Part shown: positions 1-7,936 of the stretch, piece after piece | Layout: each line of letters opens with the position of its first letter | Position numbering within the stretch: the first letter of the stretch is position 1 | Source of the DNA: Elusimicrobiota bacterium | GTDB taxonomy: Bacteria; Elusimicrobiota; Elusimicrobia; UBA1565; UBA9628 | DNA: 64,000 bases | NCBI GenBank assembly: GCA_023213235.1 | Contig: CP096137.1 | Location: 1,877,047-1,941,046 of the forward strand | Reading direction: 5' to 3' | Position numbers and translations under genes: made by a program | Notes under the pieces: generated by a model | Seen by the model: only the letters and a program-made list of their open reading frames with translations | What the model was told of the DNA's origin: nothing | Databases searched by the model: none

Positions 1-1575
1 AAGCCCGGCGCCAGCACCGCGGCCAGGGCGTCCTCGCGTCCGCGCGCGAGCGTCCAAGCGCGCGCGAGCAGCAGCCGCGGCAGCGTCGGGGCCAGTTCGC
101 GGACGTGCGGGGCCGGGCGCGTCAGCACGGCGCGCACGCGCAGCAGGCGCAGGACCGGGTGCTCGCGCCGCAGGATCAGGCTCGAGCCGGCCTCGGCGGC
201 AGGCACGCCCTGCGAGGCGAAGACGAGCTCCGCCCAGCGCCGGGGCACGAGCTGGCCGTAGCCCCACGGCTCGGGCACGCCGAGCGCCAGGCCGGAGTTC
301 GGGTCGGTCCGCAGGTCGAACAGCGCGCGTTCGCCGGGCGAGAACGCCGCGGCGGCGCGCTCCCAGGCGGCGGGCAGCTCGCGCGCGATCGGATCGGCGG
401 GGGCGTTGAGGACGCCGAAGGCGAGGGCCTCGAACACGACGAGCAGCGCCAGGAAGCGCCCGGCGTCGCGGCCGCGCGCGGCGGCCAGGTCGACGCCCGC
501 GGCGGCGAGGACCGACAGGAACGCGCAGGCCGGCAGGGCCAGGCGCGCGGGCGCGCGGAACAGCGAGCCCAGCGGCAGGAACCGCGCCGCCCCGAAGGCG
601 AGAAACAGCAGGACCGCCGCCGCCGCGAGCGCGGGCCGTCCCTCGCGGCGCGAGCCCGCCCACGCCGCGAGCGCGAGGGCGCCGCCGCCCAGGTGCAGGG
701 ACGTCTCCCAGAAGTAGGGGTCGCCCTTGAGCGCGTCCGCGAGGCCGGCGGAGAACGCGAGGCTGAGAAGGGCGCCCGGCCGCAGCGCGAACGCCGACGG
801 GCCTCCCGGCGCCCCGGCCCAGCGCGTCGACTCGGCGGCGGCCTCGAGTCCGGGCAGCCACTGGACCGCCGAGAGCGCCGCCGCCGCGAGAGCGGCCCCG
901 CCGAGCGCGCGCGCGAAGCGCGCGCGCTGCCGCGCGCGGGCGCCTCGAGGAGCGCGTGCAAGCACGCCGCGAGCGCCGCGATCCACGCGGCCTGCGGGTT
1001 CCCGGCGAGCACGATCAGCGCGCCGCAGACGGCCGCCGCCGCCGTCCAGCGCGCCGACGGCGCCCGGCGCAGCTCGTCGACGCACAGGAGCAGGCCGGGA
1101 ATCCAGGCCGCGCCGCACAGGTACGGCAGGTGCCCCGCGTACAGCCGCAGGAACAGCGGGCCGCACAGCATGAACGCCGCCCCGCCGGCGACGGCCCCTC
1201 GCGCGAGGCGCCGCGCCGGCGCGCCCACGCGTAGGCCAGGACGCCGGCCAGCCACACGTGCAGGAACATGACGGCGTCGAGCGCGGCCTCGAGCGGGAGG
1301 ATCAGATGCAGCCAGTTCGGCGGGTACAGCAGGGCCGGCTCCATGCTCCCGTGAAAGGGATGACCGCCGAACGCCCACGGGCTCCACAGCGGGAAGCGCC
1401 CCGCCGCGAGCTCGGCGAAGCCCCAGCGCCGCCAGCCGGCGAACTGCGCGGCGACGTCGTTCCAGCGCCCCGTCGCGACGAGGACGGGGGAGAGCAGGGC
1501 CTGGCGCAGGACGAAGGCCGCGAGCGCGCCCAGCACGGCGGCGGCGGCGGCCTCGGCCCTCGCCGCGCGGCTCAC
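1..1575 (-). CDS. YfhO-like polytopic membrane protein (3' end outside window, frameshifted)
   Basis: The protein begins with a GTG that overlaps the tgt stop (GTGA) and reads as a chain of hydrophobic helices joined by short polar loops, with phrases such as WSPWAFGGHPFHGSMEP and GNPQAAW near the N terminus. This is the style of the bacterial YfhO/glycosyltransferase-like membrane family, whose members sit in the inner membrane and are linked to lipid-carrier glycosylation. The reading frame needs one base restored near 1195 (GAGGGGCC for GAGGGGGCC) and one near 935 (GCCCGC for GCCCCGC). After that it stays open to position 1, so the C terminus is missing. It is the last visible gene of the yebC-ruv-queA-tgt operon. 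The family call is by resemblance; the substrate is unknown. Confidence 0.6.
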
Positions 1576-2689
1576 TTCGGCGGCTCGTAGCGCGCGCGGA
1601 ACTCCGCGCGCGCGGCCTCGAAACGGCCGGCCCGGATGGAGGTTTGGATCGCGCGCGCAACCTTCTCCATGAACTGCAGGTTGTGGTAGGAGAGCAGGCG
1701 GTAGGCGATGAGCTCCTTGGCGCGCAGCAGGTGGCCGAGGTAGGCCTTCGTGTAGCGCGCGCAGACGAAGCAGTCGCACTCCGGATCGAGAGCCGTAAAG
1801 TCTTTGCGAAAACGGGAGTTGGTGACGTTGAACTTCCCGCCCGAGGCCATGACCTGTCCCGTGCGCGCCACGCGCGTCGGGTACACGCAGTCCATCATGT
1901 CGACGCCGCAGGCGACCGAGTCCCACAGGTCGAGCGGGGTGCCCACGCCCATCAGGTAGCGCGGACGGTCCTCTCTGAGAAGCGCGGTCGTCTCGGTGAG
2001 GCGGCTCCACGTCGTGGGCTTGTCCTCGCCGACCATGAACCCGCCGATCGAGATGCCGTCGGCCGGGCACGCGTTGTGATGCTCGGCCGAGATCTTGCGC
2101 AGCTGCGGATGCAGGCCGCCTTGATACAAGGGGAAGAACAAGCACTTCGACCCGGCGGCGCGCGCGGCCGCGACGGCCGGCACCGAGCGGTCGAGCCAGG
2201 CCATCGAGCGCTCGATGGCGGACTTCGCCTCGGCCTCGGTGCACGGGTACGGCGGGCACTCGTCGAGCGTCGTCCAGCCGTCGGAGCCGAGGCCCGCCTG
2301 CACCGCGATCACCGACTCCGGCGTGAGACGGTGCTTTGAGCCGTCGAGGTGGGACTTGAAGGTGACGCCCTCGTCGTCGATCTCGCGCAGGTCGGAGAGC
2401 GAGAGCACCTGGAAGCCCCCGAGTCCGTCAGGATGAACCCGTCCCAGTCCATGAACTTGTGCAGGCCGCCGGCCGCCTTGACGACCTCGACGCCGGGGCG
2501 CAGGTACAGGTGGTAGGAGTTGGCGAGCATCGCGCGCACGCCGAGGCGGCGCATGTCGTCGGAGTCGAGCGCCTTGACCGCCGCCTGCGTGGCGACGGGC
2601 ATGAACGCCGGCGTCTGGACCGGGCCCCTCGGCGTCTCCAGGACGCCCGCGCGAGCCAAACCGCTCTTCGCTTCGATTCGGAAGCTCAT
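1572..2689 (-). CDS. tgt: queuine tRNA-guanosine(34) transglycosylase (frameshifted)
   Basis: Exchanges guanine for preQ1 at the wobble position of GUN-anticodon tRNAs, the tRNA-inserting step of queuosine synthesis. Visible hallmarks are the N-terminal TPAFMPVAT and NSYHLYLRPG segments, the DSGGFQ active-site loop, the MDCVYPTR loop carrying the nucleophilic Asp, and the zinc site CDCFVC followed by a His in YHNLQ. Restoring one C in the run at 2416-2420 (CCCCC for CCCCCC) joins the two halves inside DSGGFQ and gives 372 residues, the normal family length. The start follows a GGAG ribosome site just after the queA stop. Its neighbour queA performs the next step of the same pathway. Confidence 0.95.
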
Positions 2690-2701
2690 CGGGGCTCCAT
2701 T

Positions 2702-3727
2702 CTACAGTATCAGGGTGGCGTCGCCGAAGGAGTAGAGGCGGTAGCGGAGGGCGACGGCCTCTTTATACGCGGCGAGCAGGCGCTCGCGCCCGGCGAACGC
2801 CGAGGCCAGCAGCAGCGGCGTCGAGCGCGGCAGGTGGAAGTTCGTGATCAGCGCGTCGACGGCGCGGAACTTGAAGCCGGGCGTGATGTAGAGCGCGCTC
2901 TCGCCGGAACCCGGGCCGAGGCCCTCGGGGCGGGCGGCGAGCGTCTCGAGCGTGCGCGTCGTCGTCGTGCCGACCGAGACGAGGCGGCCGCCGCGCGCGC
3001 GGGCCTCGGCCATGACCGCGGCCTCGGCGGGCTCGACCTCGTAGCGCTCGCCCAGCATCACGTGCGCCGAGGCGTCCTCGCTCGTGATCGGACGGAACGT
3101 GCCGCGGCCGACGTGCAGAGTGATGTAGGAGAATTTCACTCCCGACTTCTTGAGCGTGGCGATAAGGTCGTCGGTGAAATGCATGCCCGCCGTGGGCGCG
3201 GCGATCGAGCCCTCGTCCCGGGCGTACACGGTCTGGTAGCGCGCGGCGTCGGCGCGCGAGGGCGTGCGCTTCTTCGCGATGTAGGGCGGCAGGGGGCAGG
3301 CCGTGCTCCGCGAGATAGGGCCGGAGGTCGGCGGTCTCGAAGACGAGGCGGTACTCGCCCTCGTCGTTGAGCCCCGTGACCGTCGCGGCCATGCCGCCCG
3401 GCAGCTCGAGCTTCTGTCCGGCCTTGAAGCCCGACGCGAGCGCCGTCCACTCGTTCGGCGCGACCTCGCGCACGAGCAGCATGTCCGCTTTGCCGCCCGT
3501 CGACTTCTTCCCGACGAGCCGGCACGGGAGGACCTTCGTGCGGTTGACGACGACGCAGTCGCCCGCCTTCAGGAACCGGGGAGGTCGCGGAACACGGCGT
3601 GCTCGACGGCGCCCGCGGCGCGGTCGAGCACCAGGAGGCGCGCGGAGTCGCGCGGCTCGGCGGCCGAGGAGGCGATGAGCTCCTCGGGGTACTCGTAGTC
3701 GAAGTCCGTCAGCGGCAGCGCCGTCAT
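2702..3727 (-). CDS. queA: S-adenosylmethionine:tRNA ribosyltransferase-isomerase (frameshifted)
   Basis: Transfers and isomerises the ribosyl part of SAM onto preQ1-tRNA to form epoxyqueuosine. Family signatures are the N-terminal DFDYEYPEELIA, the LPPYI segment, the AAPTAGMHFTDDL block, LHVGRGTFRP and the C-terminal TNFHLPRSTPLLL. Two sites break the frame: near 3582 (CTCCCCGG for CTCCCCCGG) and near 3296 (five C where seven give HGLPPLPPYI). With three bases restored it is 342 residues, the usual size. Its ATG overlaps the stop of the SpoIID gene as ATGA. It sits directly before tgt, the classical queuosine pairing. Confidence 0.94.
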
Positions 3728-4841
3728 TCCTCGACCTCCGAAAGCTCGGCGCCGGGGAAGTAGAACTTCAGGATCTGCTCGTAGCTTCGTCCCTTGTCGG
3801 ACTGCAGGCGCGCGCCCCACTGGCACAGGCCCACGCCGTGCCCCGAGCCGCCGCCGACGAATTCGACGCCTTTCTTGAGGATGTTCAGCGAGCGCACGCG
3901 CACGCTCTTCATCTCGCCGGCGCCGAGCGCCGCGCGCAGGTCCGAGGACTTCACCTCGACGGTCTCGCGGCCGCTCCTGGCCAGGAAGGTCCGCACGAAG
4001 CCGGCCGCGTCGCGCGCGCCGATGCGCAAAGTCTTGAGCGGCCCCGTCAGCATGCGCTTTTCGGCGATCGCCGCGGTCAGGTCCGGCCAGGCGAAGTACG
4101 CGACCCACTTCATGTGGGGGAGGCCGAGCACCACGGGTCGCGGACGCCGCGCAGGGGCTTGGGCGGGTCCTCGCCCTCGCCGCCCCAGGCCGTGACGACG
4201 TCGGTCGTGGCGCCGCCGCAGCAGGCGTGATAGTACACGCGCAGCAATTTGCCCTTCCAGCCGAGGACCTCGCCCTTGGTCTGACGCACGGCCGACCGCA
4301 CGTTCTCGTTGACCAAGGTCGTGCCCTTGTACACCTGGGAGCGCGTGTCCGCCGTCAGGTCGAAACCCTCGCGCCGGAACTTGCCCATGTTCGCGTAGGT
4401 GAACGTGCGCGCGACGACGGCCTGCGCCTTGAGCGCCTCGAGCGGCCAGTCGGGGTCCATTTCGTGGGGCAGGACGCCCTCGAGGTACTGCTCGACGTCC
4501 GCCTCCTCGATGATCGACAGGGTCTGCCCGGGGTCCAGGCGCAGGATGAGCGCGCCGCGGTATTGATGCGACCCGACGCGGATGCGGGCGCCGTCCTGCG
4601 GCACGAGCCGCGTCTCCGTCTTGAGCTTGAGGTCCGCCAGGCGCAGGCCGCCCTCGCGCGTCTTGAGCGTGAGCTCGCCCTTCCACTCGAGAGCCTTGGG
4701 CTTCATACCGGGCGCGGCGACGAGCACCTTGCCCGTCGGCACGAGGGTCGCCGACTGCGCCTGGCGCAGGATCGCGACCTGGACGGTCCCGGCGGAGGAC
4801 GGCGCGGCCATGGCCGCGAGCAGCGCGGCGGCGAAGATCAC
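3724..4841 (-). CDS. SpoIID/LytB-domain protein, probable secreted peptidoglycan lytic enzyme (frameshifted)
   Basis: A short signal peptide ([18 protein letters not shown]) is followed by a SpoIID domain: [10 protein letters not shown] with the conserved catalytic-type Glu, [20 protein letters not shown], and the C-terminal [11 protein letters not shown]. SpoIID-family enzymes are lytic transglycosylases acting on denuded glycan strands; outside spore formers they act in envelope remodelling or division. One C must be restored near 4117 (CCCCC for CCCCCC), giving 372 residues. The GTG start overlaps the ruvB stop as GTGA, so it is translated from the recombination operon although its product is exported. 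Family assignment is firm; the role here is inferred. Confidence 0.88.
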
Positions 4842-5859
4842 AGCAGGTCGAGGTCGCGGCGCGGGGCCTTGAGGCCGAGATGCGCGTACGCCTTCGGCGT
4901 GGCCGTGCGGCCGCGCGGCGTGCGCGCGAGGAAGCCCGCCTGGATCAGGAACGGCTCCACGACGTCGGTGACCGTGTCGAGCTCCTCGCTGACGGCGATC
5001 GCGAGGTTCTCCACGCCGACGGGGCCGCCGTCGAACTTCTCGATGACGGCGCGCAGGAGCCGGCGGTCCATCGGGTCCAAGCCCTCGGCGTCGACCTCGA
5101 GCTTCGAGAGCGCGTGGCGGGCGACGTCGCCGGTGATCTTGCCGTTGCCGTCGACCTGCGCGAAGTCGCGCACGCGCCTCAACAGCCGATTGGCTATGCG
5201 GGGGTCCCTCGGCATCGTCTGGCTATTTCGTCCGCTCCGTCGTTGTCGGCGGGGATGTGCAGCAATCCGGCGGATCTCAGAACGATTCTCCGCAGTTCCT
5301 CGGGGCCGTAAAAGCCGAGCTGCGAGACGATCCCGAACCGGTCGCGCAGCGGGCCCGTCAGGAGTCCGGAGCGCGTGGTCGCGCCGACGAGCGTGAACTT
5401 CGGCACGGCGAGCTTGAGCGTCGAGCTCGCGGGTCCCTTGCCCGTCGAGATGAAGAAGGTGTAGTCCTCCATCACCGGGTACAGCGCCTCCTCGACGACC
5501 GCGTTCAAGCGGTGGATCTCGTCGATGAAGAAGATGTCGCCCTCGGAGATGTCGGTCAGCAGCGCGGCGAGGTCTCCCACGCGCGCGAGGATGGGGCCGG
5601 AGGCCGTCCGCAGGTTGACGCCCATTTCGCGCGCGAGAATGTTCGCGAGGGTGGTCTTCCCCAATCCGGGCGGCGCGTAGAACAGGCAGTGGTCGAGGGG
5701 CTCGCCGCGCTTCTTCGCGGCCTTGATGAAGACCCTGAGGTTCTCCTTGAGCGACTCCTGGCCCACGAACTCCTCGAGCGTCTTCGGGCGCAGCGCGCGG
5801 TCCGCGTTCTCCTCGGCGGGGGCGGCGGACGGATCGAGCAGCTCGTCTTTCTTCGCCAT
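4838..5859 (-). CDS. ruvB: Holliday junction branch-migration ATPase RuvB (frameshifted)
   Basis: Hexameric AAA+ motor that pulls DNA through the RuvA-bound Holliday junction. Seen are [11 protein letters not shown] near residue 25, Walker A PPGLGKTT, Walker B IDEIHRL, the sensor segment [18 protein letters not shown], and a C-terminal winged helix with [15 protein letters not shown] and [15 protein letters not shown]. One C is missing near 5207 (ACCCCCGC for ACCCCCCGC) inside GTPRIANR. Restored length is 340 residues, typical. The ATG overlaps the ruvA stop by one base (TGATG). Confidence 0.96.
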
Positions 5860-6482
5860 CACAGCCTCTTGAGCGCCTGGCGTACGAGCTGCTCGGTCGG
5901 CACGTCCGCGCCGCCGTGCTCCTCGGCCAGGGCCTGCAGCGCCGCGCGCGCGTCGCCGAACTTGTAGCCGAGGGCCTCGAGCGCGTGGAGCGCCTGGCCC
6001 CACGAGCCGGTCGACGGCATCGCGGGACCCGCGGGCGCCAGGCGCCCCTCGCCCGGCACGCGCACGTCCTCGAGCTTGCCTTTCAGCGCGTCGACGATCT
6101 TCGTCGCCGTCTTCTTCGTGAAGCCGAACACGCCGCACAGGAGCTTCTCGTCGCGGTCCATCACCGCGCGCCGGAAATCGGGCAGGGACTTCGACGCTTT
6201 GTCGAGGAACTCGAGGGCCTTCTTCGCGCCGGTCCCCGGGATCTCGTCCTTGAAGGCCTGGAACATCGCCTTCTCCGAGGGGGACAGGAAGCCGTACAAG
6301 GTCTCGCCGCCGCCGTACATCGCGTAAGAGGGAATCACGTGCAGCAGCGCCTCGGCGCCGGGCGCCGGCAGGCGCGAGGCCGTCGCCGCGGTCACGTGAA
6401 TCTCATGGCCCACGCCGCCGACCTCGAGGACGACGCTCTCGAGATCCTTCGTCAGGATCAGGCCGCGCAGGCTGGCGATCAC
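5859..6482 (-). CDS. ruvA: Holliday junction DNA-binding protein RuvA
   Basis: Tetrameric protein that binds four-way junctions and loads RuvB. The N-terminal OB-fold begins VIASLRGLI, with EVGGVGHEI after it and YGFLSPSEK ahead of the helix-hairpin-helix region ([15 protein letters not shown]; a second one near [15 protein letters not shown]). The C-terminal RuvB-binding domain is seen at [15 protein letters not shown]. It is intact at 207 residues. The GTG start overlaps the ruvC stop as GTGA. Motif spacing is conventional. Confidence 0.96.
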   Translation of the reverse strand: MIASLRGLILTKDLESVVLEVGGVGHEIHVTAATASRLPAPGAEALLHVIPSYAMYGGGETLYGFLSPSEKAMFQAFKDEIPGTGAKKALEFLDKASKSLPDFRRAVMDRDEKLLCGVFGFTKKTATKIVDALKGKLEDVRVPGEGRLAPAGPAMPSTGSWGQALHALEALGYKFGDARAALQALAEEHGGADVPTEQLVRQALKRL

Positions 6483-6988
6483 TTGCGCGCTCCCCAGGAG
6501 TCGAGCACGCGCAGGCCCTTGCCGCGGCCGGCGCGCAGATGGCACAGCGCGATCGCCGCCGCGTCGGCCACGTCGTTGGGGCGCAGCTTGTCCCGCAGGC
6601 CGAGCGCCTTCTGCACCACGGTCTGCATCTGCGCCTTCTCGGCGCTGCCCGAGCCCGTCAGCGACAGCTTGACGGTCTTCGGGTTGTACTCGGTCACGCC
6701 GTGGCCCGCGTGCGCGAGCGCCAAGAGCGCCACGCCGCGCGCCTGAAGCGTCGCCCGGACCGTGTGGGCGATCGTCGTGAAGAACATCTCCTCGATCGCG
6801 CACGACTTGATCGGGTGGCCCTTGAGCACGACCGCGAGCTCCGCGTGGATCGCCTTGAGGCGCTCGGGCAAAGACAGCCCGGGCAAGGTGCGGATGACCC
6901 CGGAGGCGACCAGGCGGGGAGAGGACGGCGCGCCGTCGAGGACGGCCCAGCCGGTCTCGTGCAGCCCCGGGTCGATTCCGAGAATCAC
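6479..6988 (-). CDS. ruvC: crossover junction endonuclease RuvC
   Basis: Resolves Holliday junctions by paired nicks. The start is a GTG reading VILGIDPGLHETGWAV, placing the first catalytic Asp at residue 6. The second acidic site is in AIEEMFF and the C-terminal pair in NDVADAAAIALCH. Intact at 169 residues, a normal size. The GTG overlaps the yebC stop as GTGA. yebC-ruvC-ruvA-ruvB in one coupled operon is a common bacterial order. Confidence 0.96.
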   Translation of the reverse strand: MILGIDPGLHETGWAVLDGAPSSPRLVASGVIRTLPGLSLPERLKAIHAELAVVLKGHPIKSCAIEEMFFTTIAHTVRATLQARGVALLALAHAGHGVTEYNPKTVKLSLTGSGSAEKAQMQTVVQKALGLRDKLRPNDVADAAAIALCHLRAGRGKGLRVLDSWGARK

Positions 6989-7728
6989 GCCGCCATCTTC
7001 TCCATCACGGCGTCGCTGATGTCGAAATTCGCGTAGACGTTCTTGACGTCGTCGAGCGCTTCCAGAAGCTCGATGAGCTTGAGCACGCCGGGGGCGTTCT
7101 TCTCGTCGACGGCGACGAGGTTGTCGGGGATCATCGTGACCTCGGCCGTGTCGACGGCGTGCTTCTTGGCGACGAGGCCGTCCTTGACCTTGAGCAGGTC
7201 GTTGGGCTGCGTGTACACCTCGAAGACGTCGCCGTCCACCTTGAAGTCCTCGGCGCCGAGGTCGAGCGCGTCGCCCATCACCGCGTCCTCGCTGCCGCCC
7301 TTGACCGTGATGTAGCCCTTCGCCTTGAACATCCAGGCCACCGAGTTCGGCGCGCCGAGGGCGCCGCCGTTCTTGGCCATGATCGTGTGGACCTCGCCGC
7401 GCGTGCGGTTGCGCGAGTCCGACGTGCACTCGATGAGCATCGCCACGCCGCCGGGACCGTAGCCCTCGTACGTGAGCTCCTCGAAGGCCGCGCCCTCGAG
7501 CTCGCCGGTGCCGCGCATGATCGCGCGCTTGATCGTGTCGTTGGGCATCTGGGCCGCGCGCGCGTCCTCGATGGTCTTGCGCAGGCGGGGGTTGGCGGTG
7601 TGGTCGCCGCCGCCGAGCTTGGCGGCGATGGTCAATTCGCGGGACAGCTTGGTCCAGACCTTGCCGCGCTTGGCGTCCGCGGCGCCCTTCTTGTGCTTGA
7701 TGTTCGCCCAGTGCGAATGACCACCCAT
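6985..7728 (-). CDS. yebC: YebC/PmpR (TACO1) family protein
   Basis: Begins MGGHSHWANIKHKKGAADAKRG, the hallmark of the family, and continues with NDTIKRAI, YEGYGPGGVA and CTSDSRNRT. The protein is intact at 247 residues. Family members were named as transcriptional regulators; more recent work links several to translation of proline-rich stretches, which would fit this Pro-rich proteome (that link is inference). It is the first gene of the operon. The start is preceded by a GGGAGG ribosome site eight bases upstream. Confidence 0.95.
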   Translation of the reverse strand: MGGHSHWANIKHKKGAADAKRGKVWTKLSRELTIAAKLGGGDHTANPRLRKTIEDARAAQMPNDTIKRAIMRGTGELEGAAFEELTYEGYGPGGVAMLIECTSDSRNRTRGEVHTIMAKNGGALGAPNSVAWMFKAKGYITVKGGSEDAVMGDALDLGAEDFKVDGDVFEVYTQPNDLLKVKDGLVAKKHAVDTAEVTMIPDNLVAVDEKNAPGVLKLIELLEALDDVKNVYANFDISDAVMEKMAA

Positions 7729-7760
7729 TGGCTGAATCCTCCCGAGGAATCCGACGGAAA

Positions 7761-7787
7761 ATCATACCAAAAGGCGGCCGGATTGAA
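7761..7787 (-). promoter_or_regulatory. possible promoter for the yebC-ruv operon
   Basis: On the minus strand a TATGAT -10 preceded by TGG (extended -10 style) lies about 32 bases before the yebC ATG. A weak TTCAAT -35 lies 15 bases further up. Spacing is short, so the assignment rests on the -10. Confidence 0.4.
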
Positions 7788-7822
7788 TCCGCCGGCGGCG
7801 CTTGGTCCATGAGCGCGCCTGC

Positions 7823-7854
7823 GCGAGGTGATGTGTTATGGCACATCACCTCGC
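7823..7854. repeat. perfect 13-bp inverted repeat between divergent genes
   Basis: GCGAGGTGATGTG and its exact reverse complement flank the six-base loop TTATGG. It lies between yebC (minus) and the ABC exporter (plus), just before the CTAGGCCC element. There is no T-run, so it is not an ordinary terminator. It could be an operator or an RNA hairpin. Confidence 0.75.
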
Positions 7855-7864
7855 ATAGGGGGCC

Positions 7865-7893
7865 CTAGGCCCTTTGTCCCCGCGGGAGGGTCC
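7865..7893 (+). promoter_or_regulatory. shared upstream element, copy A (CTAGGCCC-TTTG ... GGGTCC)
   Basis: CTAGGCCCTTTG, then 11 bases, then GGGTCC. It starts 72 nt before the ABC exporter ATG. The same core in the same orientation occurs 75 nt before the MscS-like gene and 77 nt before the giant gene. It is followed by TTGCGC at 7905-7910 and a TATA-like box. Confidence 0.5.
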
Positions 7894-7904
7894 CTAGACC
7901 CCTG

Positions 7905-7935
7905 TTGCGCTTCTTTGGAAACCGCACACTATAGG
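7905..7935 (+). promoter_or_regulatory. possible promoter of the ABC exporter gene
   Basis: TTGCGC at 7905-7910 and ACTATAGG at 7928-7935, with 17 bases between TTGCGC and ACTATA. The -10 nearly touches the ATG at 7937, so any transcript from here would be leaderless. The mscS promoter also uses TTGCGC. Confidence 0.4.
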
Positions 7936-7936
7936 C

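Noticed and set aside
2309..2689. tgt, ruvB, lon, serA and others as pseudogenes
   Set aside because: All breaks are missing bases in short homopolymers at otherwise perfect motifs, and essential genes are hit equally, so sequence error is simpler.
105..3700. Long plus-strand open frames opposite the ruv-queA-tgt operon
   Set aside because: They are Arg/Ala-rich shadows caused by high GC; the minus strand carries clear enzyme families over the same DNA.
7865..7893. c-di-GMP (GEMM), fluoride or other known riboswitch
   Set aside because: The invariant bases of those classes are not present; only the new shared core is conserved among the three copies.
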